Shown here: positions 15,067-24,013 of the stretch, piece by piece | Position numbering within the stretch: position 1 is the stretch's first letter | How the letters are laid out: the number at the start of each line of letters is the position of its first letter | Origin: Paraktedonobacter sp964250225 | GTDB lineage: Bacteria > Chloroflexota > Ktedonobacteria > Ktedonobacterales > Ktedonobacteraceae | Assembly: GCA_964250225.1 (NCBI GenBank) | Contig: CAXUEY010000040.1 | Span: 1-42,567 of the forward strand | Reading direction: 5' to 3' | Length of the DNA: 42,567 bases | Translations under genes and position numbers: made by a program | Notes under the pieces: generated by a model | Told to the model about the DNA's origin: nothing | Database searches by the model: none | What the model saw: the letters and a program-made list of their open reading frames with translations, nothing else

Positions 15067-16743
15067 ATGGCTATTCCTGAACGTTCCCCCGCGCACGCGC
15101 GCATCGTCAAGGCACCGCGTGGTACGCAACTCGCAGCACAGAGTTGGCTAACCGAGGCACCGATGCGTATGTTGATGAACAACCTCGACCCGGACGTGGC
15201 CGAGAATCCAGATGAACTCATCGTGTACGGCGGCATTGGCAAGGCGGCACGCAATTGGGAATGTTTCGACCGTCTCGTTGAGACACTGAAAAATTTGGCG
15301 CAAGACGAGACCCTGCTCGTACAATCGGGCAAGCCAGTCGGCGTATTTAGAACCCATACCGACGCGCCGCGCGTGCTCATCGCCAACTCCAATCTGGTGC
15401 CACATTGGGCGACCTGGGAGCACTTCCGTGAACTTGACCGCAAGGGGCTGATGATGTACGGCCAGATGACCGCAGGCTCGTGGATTTACATCGGTAGCCA
15501 GGGCATCGTGCAGGGCACATATGAAACGTTCGTGGAAATGGGCCGCCAGCATTGCGGTGGCGATTTATCCGGGAAATGGATACTGACGGCAGGTTTGGGT
15601 GGCATGGGTGGGGCACAACCATTGGCTGCCACAATGGCAGGTGCCTCTATGCTTGCCGTTGAGTGCGACGAAACCCACATCCAGAAACGCCTCGATACTG
15701 GCTACTGCGACGCGATTGCCAGTACGCTGGACGAAGCGCTCGATCAGATTCGCGAGGCGTGCAACCTGAAACAGCCGCTCTCCATCGGTTTGCTGGGCAA
15801 TGCGTCTGAGATCTATACCGAACTGGTGCGCCGAGGGGTCAGGCCCGATATGGTCACCGATCAAACGTCTGCGCATGATGTTCTTAACGGGTATATTCCA
15901 GCCGGTATGAGCCTTGCGGAGGCCAATGAACTGCGCACGCGTGATCCCCAGGGCTATGTCGAGCACGCGCAAGAATCGATTGCGCAGCAGGTGCGCGCCA
16001 TGCTGGAGTTCCACAAACAGGGTATTCCAGTCGTCGATTATGGCAACAACATCCGGCAGGTGGCGTATGATGCTGGCGTGAAAGATGCGTTTGACTATCC
16101 CGGCTTTGTACCCGCCTATATCCGTCCATTATTCTGCCGGGGCATCGGCCCGTTCCGCTGGGTGGCGCTCTCGGGCAACCCGGAAGACATTTATAAGACC
16201 GATGCAAAAATCAAAGAGCTGATCCCGGATAACCCGCATCTGCACCGCTGGCTGGATATGGCGCAAAAGAAAATCAAGTTTCAGGGGTTGCCTGCGCGTA
16301 TCTGTTGGGTGGGACTTGGCGAACGGGCAAAGCTCGGCCTGGCGTTCAACGACATGGTGGCCTCCGGTGAACTGAGCGCGCCCATCGTCATTGGCCGCGA
16401 TCATTTGGATTCCGGCTCTGTTGCCAGCCCCAACCGCGAAACCGAAGCGATGAAGGACGGCTCCGACGCCGTGTCGGACTGGCCGCTGCTCAATGCATTG
16501 CTCAATTGCGCGAGCGGCGCGACCTGGGTTAGCCTGCATCACGGCGGCGGGGTCGGCATGGGATATTCGCAACACGCAGGCATGGTCATCGTCGCCGACG
16601 GCACACAGGAAGCAGCAAAACGCCTGGAGCGCGTGCTTACTAACGATCCCGCCAGCGGTGTCATGCGCCATGCCGATGCAGGCTACGACATCGCTATTGA
16701 ATGCGCCAGGGAAAACGGCCTCAAGCTACCAATGGTTTTTTAG
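15067..16743 (+). CDS. hutU: Urocanate hydratase
   Basis: A 558-residue protein, the normal length for urocanase. It converts urocanate to 4-imidazolone-5-propionate in histidine breakdown, using tightly bound NAD+ as electrophile. Visible signatures are PDELIVYGGIGKAARNW, GQMTAGSWIYIGSQGIVQGT, the glycine-rich LTAGLGGMGGAQPLAATMAG, ECDETHIQKRLDTGYCD, and the C-terminal SLHHGGGVGMGYSQHAG. The ATG at 15067 has AAGGAA upstream; a longer frame from 14941 starts before the promoter and is not used. hutH, hutI and hutG are not in this window, so the rest of the pathway must be encoded elsewhere. Confidence 0.96.
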   Translation: MAIPERSPAHARIVKAPRGTQLAAQSWLTEAPMRMLMNNLDPDVAENPDELIVYGGIGKAARNWECFDRLVETLKNLAQDETLLVQSGKPVGVFRTHTDAPRVLIANSNLVPHWATWEHFRELDRKGLMMYGQMTAGSWIYIGSQGIVQGTYETFVEMGRQHCGGDLSGKWILTAGLGGMGGAQPLAATMAGASMLAVECDETHIQKRLDTGYCDAIASTLDEALDQIREACNLKQPLSIGLLGNASEIYTELVRRGVRPDMVTDQTSAHDVLNGYIPAGMSLAEANELRTRDPQGYVEHAQESIAQQVRAMLEFHKQGIPVVDYGNNIRQVAYDAGVKDAFDYPGFVPAYIRPLFCRGIGPFRWVALSGNPEDIYKTDAKIKELIPDNPHLHRWLDMAQKKIKFQGLPARICWVGLGERAKLGLAFNDMVASGELSAPIVIGRDHLDSGSVASPNRETEAMKDGSDAVSDWPLLNALLNCASGATWVSLHHGGGVGMGYSQHAGMVIVADGTQEAAKRLERVLTNDPASGVMRHADAGYDIAIECARENGLKLPMVF

Positions 16744-16772
16744 CAGAGTCTATCTGTCTCGCATAGGAGGGT

Positions 16773-16798
16773 TGCGCCAGATGTGTAAATCTGGCGCA
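16773..16798. terminator. Bidirectional terminator between hutU and the FHA gene
   Basis: A perfect 10-bp stem TGCGCCAGAT/ATCTGGCGCA with loop GTGTAA lies in the 87-bp gap between the convergent genes. Only a short CTTTGTT follows on the hutU side. Confidence 0.6.
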
Positions 16799-16830
16799 GC
16801 GCTTTGTTAGGTGATGCTCGTTACTCTGTC

Positions 16831-17925
16831 CTACCTCACTGTATCTATCTTCCAGGTGCCATTTTCCTGGATTAAGGTAAACGTTTGAGTGGCTGATTGA
16901 CCATTGTTCCCGGTCAATGTGACAGTGCCACTGGCACTTGAACCATTTTCCTGAACACTCCCAACTACACAATCTCTTAAACCACCAGAACCCGAAAAAT
17001 CATTTACATACTGCTGCATCAAGGCAACGCTGCTGTGGAGCTGTCCCGCTGCGTCAAGGTTATCGTAGAGTTCCTGTCCATTGCCGGTTTTCAGGGCATC
17101 GCAATAATTGCCCAGCGTTTTCTCAGGCGTTGAGCGACTCACCAAGTAAATTGATGTGCCGCCAATAATCAGCAGAACCAGGATCACAACACCGGCGATA
17201 ATCAGGCCGGTGTTGTTTCTCCTCTGTAGCGTTCCTATCGGGCCAAAGCCAGGCGGTGCATAGCCGGGTGGGGCATAGGCAGGCTGTACCTGAGGGTACG
17301 CGGCCTGTTGTTGCTCGAAGTTGCCAGGTTGAGGATACGGAGGTGGAGCTGGTGCCTGAGCAAAGCTGCCAGGTTGAGAATACGAAGGTGGGGCTGGTGG
17401 CTGAGCGAAGATAGTGGGTTGAGGATAGGTTTGAGGGGGTGTATAAGGTGGCTGGGCGGGCGTATTGAAGTTTCCATAGGATGGTGGCTGTTGAAAGGCG
17501 GCCTGCGCGGGTTGTGGGAAAGCATCGGGGGCGGTTGGTGGGTAGTTTGACGAACTGGCAGGTTGTGCGAACAGATCGGGCGCGGTTGGCGGGTAGTTTG
17601 ACGCGCTGGCGGCTACGGTTGGAGCATAGGCAGCGCTGCTCACCTCATAGGTGATTCTTGTCTGGCCGATGCGGATCACGTCGCCAGGTTTGAGTATATA
17701 TGGGGTGCTGGGCGCGAGCCGTTGCTCGTTGACGAAGGTCCCATTGGTGCTACCCAGATCTGTCACTTGATAGCCATTGCCATCAAAGCTGGGAGCGACC
17801 TCAACGTGGCGCGTGGAGGCCTGGGAGTCTTGCAGGGCCAGCGCGTTATCGGCAGCACGGCCAATCCTGATAGCCTCAGAACCCAGGATGGTGCGGCCAA
17901 GAGAACTGTTCAGTGTAGCTTCCAT
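16831..17925 (-). CDS. FHA-domain membrane protein with Pro-rich linker and extracytoplasmic domain
   Basis: A 364-residue protein in four parts. An N-terminal FHA domain (about 5-95) has IRIGRAADNALAL, STRHVEV, LGSTNGTFVNEQRL and PGDVIRIGQTRI, the normal phosphothreonine-binding elements. Next is a Pro/Gln/Tyr-rich linker (about 100-230) with repeated units such as NYPPTAPD and FAQPPAPPSYSQPG. One transmembrane helix follows (LIIAGVVILVLLIIGG, about 240-260). The outer domain of about 100 residues begins TPEKTLGNYCDALKTGNGQ and ends QENGTWKIDTVR, like DUF4878/NTF2-like lipoproteins. The FHA end should be cytoplasmic. It may sense phosphorylated partners. The ATG follows AAGGAGAC. It is a paralogue of the next gene upstream. 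Confidence 0.85.
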   Translation of the reverse strand: MEATLNSSLGRTILGSEAIRIGRAADNALALQDSQASTRHVEVAPSFDGNGYQVTDLGSTNGTFVNEQRLAPSTPYILKPGDVIRIGQTRITYEVSSAAYAPTVAASASNYPPTAPDLFAQPASSSNYPPTAPDAFPQPAQAAFQQPPSYGNFNTPAQPPYTPPQTYPQPTIFAQPPAPPSYSQPGSFAQAPAPPPYPQPGNFEQQQAAYPQVQPAYAPPGYAPPGFGPIGTLQRRNNTGLIIAGVVILVLLIIGGTSIYLVSRSTPEKTLGNYCDALKTGNGQELYDNLDAAGQLHSSVALMQQYVNDFSGSGGLRDCVVGSVQENGSSASGTVTLTGNNGQSATQTFTLIQENGTWKIDTVR

Positions 17926-17986
17926 TGATTGTCTCCTTTGCGTGCGTCTAAATCCAGCGTTTCGCTGAGAGCACGCTCATTGTAAC

Positions 17987-18032
17987 ATAGATTGGCGGAA
18001 AACGGTTGTGATCGTTGCCACCGCCAATCTAT
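17987..18032 (-). terminator. 12-bp hairpin after the tandem-domain membrane protein
   Basis: ATAGATTGGCGG (17987-17998) pairs perfectly with CCGCCAATCTAT (18021-18032). It lies between the stop of the upstream minus-strand gene (18117) and the start of the FHA gene, so the two probably have separate transcripts or attenuated read-through. Confidence 0.5.
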
Positions 18033-18116
18033 GCATTTCGTCACACCCGGAAAAGTGGGTTCCGAATCCGCACTATCAATTTGTGAACCTATTTTTGAGC
18101 AGTCTGCAACGGGACG

Positions 18117-19058
18117 TTATGAAGCTGTGCCGCCATCGATTTTCCAGACGCCATTCTCAGCGACCAGCCGAATGAGTATACTACCAGGTGAACCCTGGCC
18201 CGGTGTGATGGTGATTGTTCCTGTCGCGCTTGCACCATTTTGCTGAAAGTTGCTGCTGACGCAGTTGGTAATGCCGCCTGTGCTATTGTTCAAATCTTGA
18301 AAGTTGGTCTGGATCGTACCCACACTCGTCTGTCCCTGAGCGGCAGCCGAGAGCGTATTGTAGAGACCTTGCGCATCGCTACGTTCGAGGGCGGTGCAAT
18401 AGTTTTGCAGGGTTTGTTGCGGCGTTGAGATGGGCATGTTATTGATCTTCCAGGTGCCATTTTCCTGAATAAAGCTCAATTTCTCGCTTTGTGAGTTGCC
18501 ATTGCCAAAGGTCACAGTGGCGCTCCCACTGGCCGCCGGGTCATTTTCCTGGATAGTTGCGAGCGTACAATTTTTCACGCCATTGGCCGTTTGAAAGACG
18601 CCCAGAGTTTGCTGAAGTTGGCCCGGATTGAACTGGCCTTGTTGCGCGGATGAAAGATTGTCATAGATTTCCTGTGTGTTGCTGTTTTGCAGACCATCGC
18701 AATAGGCCGAGACGGTTTTTTGGGGTGTTGAACGCAGTAAGCTATAAGTGAGAACGCTACCCCCTCCGAGGAGAAGCACGAGCACAACCAGCGTGATCCA
18801 GAGTCCAATACGGCTCTTGCGCGGTTGCGGATATCCCGGTTGATATGGAGGAAAACCTACTTGAGAATACCCGGGTGGATATGTAGGGAGGCCAGGTTGA
18901 GATTGAGGGAAGGTTGATGGAGGATAAGCAGCCTGGGGATACCCCGATTGAGATGGCGGGTATCCAGGTTGCGTTGGTGGATAGACGGGCTGTGATGGTG
19001 GGTAGACAGGTTGTTGGCCAGGATATTGCGAGTAGGGATCGGATGGGTTGTTGTACAT
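18117..19058 (-). CDS. Pro-rich membrane protein with two DUF4878-like outer domains
   Basis: A 313-residue protein. Residues 1-82 are Pro/Tyr/Gln-rich with repeats of the form QPxYPPSQP and QPGYPP. A transmembrane helix (LWITLVVLVLLLGGGSVLTY, about 87-107) leads to two tandem outer domains. The first runs from TPQKTVSAYCDGLQNSN to IQENGTWKINNMP, the second from TPQQTLQNYCTALERSD to VAENGVWKIDGGTAS. Each has the YC..L, Y..LS.A.Q and C.....QNGASA pattern also present once in the neighbour at 16831-17925, so one domain was duplicated. No FHA domain is present. The function is unknown; a cell-surface or stress role would be speculation. GAGGAG precedes the ATG. Confidence 0.8.
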   Translation of the reverse strand: MYNNPSDPYSQYPGQQPVYPPSQPVYPPTQPGYPPSQSGYPQAAYPPSTFPQSQPGLPTYPPGYSQVGFPPYQPGYPQPRKSRIGLWITLVVLVLLLGGGSVLTYSLLRSTPQKTVSAYCDGLQNSNTQEIYDNLSSAQQGQFNPGQLQQTLGVFQTANGVKNCTLATIQENDPAASGSATVTFGNGNSQSEKLSFIQENGTWKINNMPISTPQQTLQNYCTALERSDAQGLYNTLSAAAQGQTSVGTIQTNFQDLNNSTGGITNCVSSNFQQNGASATGTITITPGQGSPGSILIRLVAENGVWKIDGGTAS

Positions 19059-19365
19059 ACTCGGTCTCCTCTAGCTCTTGAGCGTGATGTGACGGCTACA
19101 CTGTTGAAAGCACCTGCCAGTAGTGTAGCATGTAGATGTGTGTGTTGTCATCCATATGCGGCAATAAGATTCCTAAATTAGCCTTTCCGGGTAAAAAAGG
19201 CGTTGTGTAGCTGAGGTAAGCCCTTTCACAATGGCAGTATGCTTGCCAGAGGCGATTTTCCATGCCATAATTGGATGCGAGAATCAGGTGCGAAGACAGA
19301 CAGGCGGTTCGTCAGAGACAGAGGTTGGCGAGGAGAGGGTGTGAGCCTGGCTGTGCTTTGAAAGG

Positions 19366-20487
19366 GTGCAGTCTTTGAAAGAGTATATTGAAGCGTCCCT
19401 TCAGTCGGAGATAATTATCAGTACGAAACGGCTGACGAAGGCCTATGGCAAGCTGGTTGCGGTCAACGATCTGCATGTGCAGGTAATGCGTGGCGATGTT
19501 TTTGGCTTTTTGGGGCCAAACGGCGCGGGCAAAAGCACCACCATTCGTATGCTGCTCGGCCTGGTGCGCCCGACGGCGGGGCGCGCGGTCCTGTTTGGCA
19601 TGGATACGGCTTATCAGATGCCGACGATTCTGCGGCACGTGGGAGCGATGATCGAAATGCCGGTCTTCTATCCCTATCTGACGGGGATAGATAACCTGCG
19701 CGTGGTGGCTGTGGCCTCTGGGATGGTTGCTGGCCGCGCCAATCAGCGACGTATTGAAGAGGTACTGGAACTGGTGGAACTGAAAAAGCAGGCCAGGATT
19801 GTCTATCGCAAGTATTCGTTGGGCATGAAACAGCGGCTGGGCATTGCCTCGGCGCTACTGATCGATCCAGAACTGTTATTGCTGGACGAGCCAACGAACG
19901 GGCTGGACCCGGCGGGGATGTATGAGATACGCCAGTTGATTCAGCGCCTGGCGGCCCTGGGCAAGACGATTTTTCTTTCCAGCCACCTGCTTCATGAGGT
20001 GCAGCAGGTGTGTAACCGGGTAGCGATTCTGCAACAGGGCAACCTGATTAAGCAGGGGAATGTGCGCGAGCTTTTGCGTAGCAAAGAACAGGTGCAGGTA
20101 CACCTGAGGGACTTTGGCGAGCTTGAACGGGCGCGAGGTGTGCTAGAACAGGCACGTGAGCGAGGCGCGAACTGGATTGGCCTGCTCACTGTGGAGAAGG
20201 ATCGGCACAGCCAGGCACTGTTGCGCGTTGACGCCCCCCAGACATATTCAGGGGAGATCAACCGTTTGCTGGCACAAGCAGGACTGTTCGCAACAGAACT
20301 GCACCCCTATGAAGGCAGCCTGGAGGATGTGTATTTGCAATTGACAATTCCAGCTATCGTGGCCGGAGAACACCTGGGGATGGCGGCTCTAGCCGGGGGC
20401 ACAGAACCTGCGGAAGCGTTTGAACACCAGGCCGAGGGGGATATCGCAGGCGTGTCGTCGGGCCAGGAAAAAGGAGGTCAGCTATGA
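19366..20487 (+). CDS. ABC transporter ATP-binding protein
   Basis: A 373-residue ATPase of the CcmA/DrrA-like export type. Walker A is LGPNGAGKSTTI (about 49-60), the signature is YSLGMKQRLGIASAL, Walker B is LLLLDEPTNGLD, and the switch His is in FLSSHLLHEV. About 140 C-terminal residues after the core (ARGVLEQARERGANWIGLLTV onward) form the usual extension, ending in an unusual Glu/Gly-rich tail. It should power the permease encoded by the next gene, with which it overlaps by 4 nt (ATGA). Start uncertain: GTG at 19366, or TTG at 19375 with AAAGGG at 7 nt. The substrate is unknown; lantibiotic immunity, drug or envelope component export are all possible. Confidence 0.9.
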   Translation: MQSLKEYIEASLQSEIIISTKRLTKAYGKLVAVNDLHVQVMRGDVFGFLGPNGAGKSTTIRMLLGLVRPTAGRAVLFGMDTAYQMPTILRHVGAMIEMPVFYPYLTGIDNLRVVAVASGMVAGRANQRRIEEVLELVELKKQARIVYRKYSLGMKQRLGIASALLIDPELLLLDEPTNGLDPAGMYEIRQLIQRLAALGKTIFLSSHLLHEVQQVCNRVAILQQGNLIKQGNVRELLRSKEQVQVHLRDFGELERARGVLEQARERGANWIGLLTVEKDRHSQALLRVDAPQTYSGEINRLLAQAGLFATELHPYEGSLEDVYLQLTIPAIVAGEHLGMAALAGGTEPAEAFEHQAEGDIAGVSSGQEKGGQL

Positions 20488-21557
20488 GCGCGTTGCCAGA
20501 GCGAGGGATGGAGGGTCAGGAGCCGGGGCGGGTTCTGGAGAACGCGGCGCCTTTGGCCACACGCACCAGCACAGTGATCCTGGGACGCATGGATTTTTTC
20601 AGCGTGCTGCTCCGTCTGATCGGCATGGAACTGTATAAGATACGACGCAGTTTGATGTCTAAAGTGCTGGGGACGGTGGCTGTGGCCCTGGCTCTGCTGG
20701 TTGCGCTGACGGTTGGGATGGAGGTCGCGATTAACCTGAACACGCCTGCGCGCCAATTTGTCCCGTCGTGCCTGACGCAAACAGGCGGCAATGAGCAGTC
20801 AGGCTGTTCCGCGACAGAGTTACAACGCAATAAACAGGCGTTGCTCGCGGTCCTTTCAGAGCCGCTACGCCTGCCAACTTCGCTGGAGATGGCGGCCACG
20901 CAGGGCGAGTTTAACCCGGCAATTATCGTGCTGATTGTGCTGATCGGTTCGGGGGCGGGGGGAGAGTTGAGCGTGGGTACGGTGCGGCTGATGTTTACAC
21001 GTGGACCCTGGCGCGGGCAGTTTTTGCTGGCCAAATATGGGGCGGCGCTGGTCTGCGCTGTCGTTGGCGTGCTGGGTATGGCCTTGCTGGGCGTGATTGC
21101 GGGGCAGTTGTTCAACATGCTGAGCGGGACGCCACAAAATTGGGATTTTCTGAATGCGGCCTGGGGCTGGCATGCCCTGCTCTATCTACTGGCGACGATG
21201 CTCAACTGGTGGATGTACGCGGTGCTGGCGGTGTTCTTCGGCGTGCTGGGACGTTCGACTGCGGCTGGAGTCGGCGGCGCGCTGACCTGGTTTTTTGTCG
21301 AACCCATCTTCTCCAGTATCCTGACCGCTGCGGGCAATTTTAGCCTGGGAGGTGTCGGAGCGTTTCTGAGCGCGCTGCCAGCCTATTTGATGGGCAACAA
21401 TGCCCGTGCCTTGCAGCTCAACCAGGCCCATTATCTATTTGGAAGTACAGGCTCGTCCCACTCGGATCTCAGCGCGCTGATTACGTTGGCGGCATATCTG
21501 ATGGTTTTGATAGGCCTGAGCTGGTGGCTGAATGAGAGCCGGGATGTGACCAATTAA
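20484..21557 (+). CDS. ABC-2 type transporter permease
   Basis: A 357-residue integral membrane protein translationally coupled to the ATPase gene. After a 45-residue hydrophilic N-terminus it has a helix (VLGTVAVALALLVALTVGM), an outer loop of about 80 residues with two Cys (VPSCLTQTGGNEQSGCS), then five hydrophobic segments including ALVCAVVGVLGMALLGVIAG and LITLAAYLMVLIGLSWWL. GELSVGTVRLMFTRGPWRGQ is the typical ABC-2 cytoplasmic segment. It forms the channel of the exporter. Confidence 0.85.
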   Translation: MSALPERGMEGQEPGRVLENAAPLATRTSTVILGRMDFFSVLLRLIGMELYKIRRSLMSKVLGTVAVALALLVALTVGMEVAINLNTPARQFVPSCLTQTGGNEQSGCSATELQRNKQALLAVLSEPLRLPTSLEMAATQGEFNPAIIVLIVLIGSGAGGELSVGTVRLMFTRGPWRGQFLLAKYGAALVCAVVGVLGMALLGVIAGQLFNMLSGTPQNWDFLNAAWGWHALLYLLATMLNWWMYAVLAVFFGVLGRSTAAGVGGALTWFFVEPIFSSILTAAGNFSLGGVGAFLSALPAYLMGNNARALQLNQAHYLFGSTGSSHSDLSALITLAAYLMVLIGLSWWLNESRDVTN

Positions 21558-21574
21558 AGCGCGGGATCAGTAAC

Positions 21575-22786
21575 ATGTTAAGCACAGCGACAATCAAAGA
21601 ATACGCCTACGACTTGGGCTTTGATAGTGTGCGCATTACCGGGGCCGAGGCGTTTCCAGATGCCGAGCGAGTGATTAAAGAACGCCTCGCGCAGGGCCTG
21701 ATGGATGGGCTGCCCTGGTTTACCGCAGCGCGCGCGGATGTCTCGTGCTATCCCGACGCGCTATTGCCGGAGGCGCGCTCGATTATCGCCCTGGCCATGT
21801 GCTACCTGAGCGAGCAGCCAGAGGAGAGTCAGGAGGGTGGGCCGCGTGGACGTATCTCGCGCTACGCCTGGGGCGATGATTATCACGAGCTGATTAAGCC
21901 AAAGTTGCAGCAGTTCGCGGCCTGGCTGCGTGAGTATGCCCGCGATGAGAATCCCGCTCTGGAGACGCGCCTGTTTGTAGATACTGGGCGCATGGTGGAT
22001 CGCGCGGTGGCGCAGCGTGCCGGGCTGGGCTGGTATGGCAAGAACACGAATATTCTGACGCATGGCTGGGGTTCGTGGGTCTTTCTGGCAGAGATCGTGA
22101 CTAATCTGGCGTTGGACGCGGCGGACTTTGACGCGCCGTTGAAAGCGAACTGCGGCAAGTGCGAGATCTGTTTGCACGCCTGCCCCACCGGCGCGCTGCC
22201 AGCCCCCTATGTGCTGGATAACCGGCGCTGCATCTCATACCTGACGATTGAGTTGCGCGGGAGCATTCCCCTGGAACTGCGACCTCTGATGGGCAATCTG
22301 ATCTTTGGCTGCGATATCTGCCAGCAGGTCTGTCCGGTCAACCTTGTCGCGGAACGTCGGCTGGGGTTGCGGCAGGATACTCCAGCAGGCGTGCAGCCGC
22401 TGGTCTTTCGTCCCCGTCAGGAACTGCGTCCCCGTGCAGCGACGGGCGGCAACCCTGAGTTGATCCCGTTGCTAAAGCTCACGGAAGAAGAGTTCCGCGA
22501 GCGCTTCCGGGGCAGCCCGATCAAACGTACAAAGCGGCGCGGGCTGTTACGCAATGTGTGTGTAGCGCTGGGCAATAGCGGGGATCGTAGCGCTGTACCG
22601 GATCTGTGCGAGGCGCTGCACCACGAAGAGTCCCTGGTGCGCGGACACGCGGCCTGGGCGCTGGGTCAGTTGGGTGGCGAGCAGGCACAAACGGCGCTGC
22701 TTGAGGCATTAGAGGGCGAGCAGGACGCGGAGGTGCAGCAGGAGATCCGTTGCGCGCTGGAGACAGGACGCAGGCTGCCTGGCTGA
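21575..22786 (+). CDS. queG: Epoxyqueuosine reductase with C-terminal HEAT repeats
   Basis: A 403-residue QueG. The enzyme uses cobalamin and two 4Fe-4S clusters to reduce epoxyqueuosine to queuosine in the anticodon of tRNAs for His, Asp, Asn and Tyr. Features: SIIALAMCYL and RISRYAWGDDYHELIKPKL in the N-terminal domain, DTGRMVDRAVAQRAGLGWYG and KNTNILTHGWGSWVFLAEI (cobalamin-binding core), and Fe-S motifs CGKCEICLHACPTGAL and CDICQQVCPVN. Residues from about 325 form a short HEAT/PBS-lyase repeat (LGNSGDRSAVPDLCEALHHE, VRGHAAWALGQLGGEQAQ), present in many long QueG proteins. It follows the permease by 17 bp. Other queuosine genes are not in this window. Confidence 0.94.
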   Translation: MLSTATIKEYAYDLGFDSVRITGAEAFPDAERVIKERLAQGLMDGLPWFTAARADVSCYPDALLPEARSIIALAMCYLSEQPEESQEGGPRGRISRYAWGDDYHELIKPKLQQFAAWLREYARDENPALETRLFVDTGRMVDRAVAQRAGLGWYGKNTNILTHGWGSWVFLAEIVTNLALDAADFDAPLKANCGKCEICLHACPTGALPAPYVLDNRRCISYLTIELRGSIPLELRPLMGNLIFGCDICQQVCPVNLVAERRLGLRQDTPAGVQPLVFRPRQELRPRAATGGNPELIPLLKLTEEEFRERFRGSPIKRTKRRGLLRNVCVALGNSGDRSAVPDLCEALHHEESLVRGHAAWALGQLGGEQAQTALLEALEGEQDAEVQQEIRCALETGRRLPG

Positions 22787-22830
22787 TTTGATCTGATAGA
22801 ATAGCAAACCGAAGGAACAGACACAGAACT

Positions 22831-23886
22831 ATGCGAGTAACATCACTGGGCAGCGGGAGTAGCGGGAACGCCTATCTGATCGAGGCGGGACCACAGGGGC
22901 GCACCCGCATACTGATCGACGCGGGTTTCCCCACGCGTGTGCTGGCGGAACGGCTACGCCTGGCGGGAAGCGCGCCGGGACAGTTGCAGGGCGTGCTGGT
23001 CACGCATGAGCATAGCGACCATATTATGGGGCTGCCCATGCTGATGAAGCGCTATAAAGTGCCGATTTTCGCCGATCCCCGCACGTTGGCGGCCTTGCGC
23101 GAAATCTTCACATCCGGGACCATGCGCTCTGAATCGGGCGGGCTGGTCTATCTGGAGGCGCAACTAAGTGCGGCGAACGGGTCGAACAAGAGCGCGTTTG
23201 TGCATGAAGAACTGCTCGCGGTCTCGACGCTGGAGGAAGAGATCACGCTGACCCAGCATATATCGACGCTGGAGGAAGAGATCACACCAGCCCGGCATAC
23301 GCCAACGCTGGAAGTAGAGAGCACGCTGACCCGGACGACGCCTGGAACAAGCATGTGGCAAGCGTTGCCTGCGGGGACGAGCTGTGTGATCGGGGATATC
23401 GAGGTGGACTCGTTTCCTGTCTCGCACGATGCCGTGGCCCCTTGCGGGTATTTGTTGCGCGCGGGCGGCTGTCGAGTCTGTATCATCACGGATAGCGGCG
23501 AGGTCACACCGGTCATGTTGGCGGCGATGGCTCAGGCTGATCTGCTCATCCTCGAATCGAACCATGACCGGGCGCGCCTGTTGAGCGGCCCCTATCCCTA
23601 TCACCTCAAGCAGCGCATCCTCAGTCCAAGCGGGCATCTCTCCAACGCTCAGGCCGCCGAAGCCGTCTTGCGCACGTGGAGCAATGACGGGCTGCGCTGG
23701 CTCTGGCTGGCCCATCTGAGCCGCACCAACAACACACCGAAACTGGCCCTGACGAGCATGCAACAGAGTCTGCGCGATGCCGGAGCGAACCTGGCACAAA
23801 TCCACATCTCTGTACTGGGACGCGATTTAGGCGCAAACTGGGATTCGACGCGCTTATGGCGCGATACACATTTGTGGGAAATGTGA
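22831..23886 (+). CDS. MBL-fold metallo-hydrolase (WalJ/YycJ-like) with a repeat insertion
   Basis: A 351-residue metallo-beta-lactamase fold protein. It begins VTSLGSGSSGNAYLIE as in the YycJ/WalJ group and has the metal motif THEHSDHIMGLP (His59, His61, Asp63, His64), VDSFPVSHDAVAPCGY, IITDSGEVT and LLILESNHD (bridging Asp region), then SGHLSNAQAAEAV and LAHLSRTNNTP. YycJ-type enzymes are usually about 260 residues. Here about 50 extra residues sit near 120-175, mostly three copies of a 13-residue repeat. The active-site residues on both sides are intact. YycJ-type proteins are linked to cell-wall and DNA-repair functions in Firmicutes; the role here is not established. It follows queG by 44 bp. 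Confidence 0.88.
   Translation: MRVTSLGSGSSGNAYLIEAGPQGRTRILIDAGFPTRVLAERLRLAGSAPGQLQGVLVTHEHSDHIMGLPMLMKRYKVPIFADPRTLAALREIFTSGTMRSESGGLVYLEAQLSAANGSNKSAFVHEELLAVSTLEEEITLTQHISTLEEEITPARHTPTLEVESTLTRTTPGTSMWQALPAGTSCVIGDIEVDSFPVSHDAVAPCGYLLRAGGCRVCIITDSGEVTPVMLAAMAQADLLILESNHDRARLLSGPYPYHLKQRILSPSGHLSNAQAAEAVLRTWSNDGLRWLWLAHLSRTNNTPKLALTSMQQSLRDAGANLAQIHISVLGRDLGANWDSTRLWRDTHLWEM
23224..23340 (+). repeat. Three in-frame 39-bp tandem repeats within the MBL gene
   Basis: Units at 23224-23262, 23263-23301 and 23302-23340 each encode 13 residues of the form STLEEEITLTQHI; the third has diverged (PTLEVESTLTRTT). Units one and two share their first 24 bases exactly. The repeat is in frame and Glu/Thr-rich. 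Confidence 0.85.
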
Positions 23887-23894
23887 ACATGGCT

Positions 23895-23957
23895 TGAACA
23901 CGAGGGAGCCACTTTCTACGGCTTTTCAGGCTAGAGAAAGCGGCTCCCTCGTGTTCA
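23895..23957 (+). terminator. 23-bp hairpin terminator after the MBL gene
   Basis: Arms 23895-23917 and 23935-23957 pair over 23 positions with one mismatch (core GAACACGAGGGAGCC). It begins 9 bp after the MBL stop and closes the ABC-queG-MBL run. A T-run is lacking, but TTATTATCT follows shortly after. Confidence 0.65.
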
Positions 23958-24013
23958 CATGTTATTATCTCCGCATGTTTTTTGTATTTCTTTAGAGAGG
24001 ATAGGAAATTCTT

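Noticed and set aside
23224..23340. CRISPR-like array
   Set aside because: The repeats are contiguous, in frame and coding, without spacers.
19366..23886. ABC transporter, QueG and MBL as one functional system
   Set aside because: They appear co-directional and closely spaced, but the known roles (export, tRNA modification, hydrolase) give no common pathway; only co-transcription is supportable.
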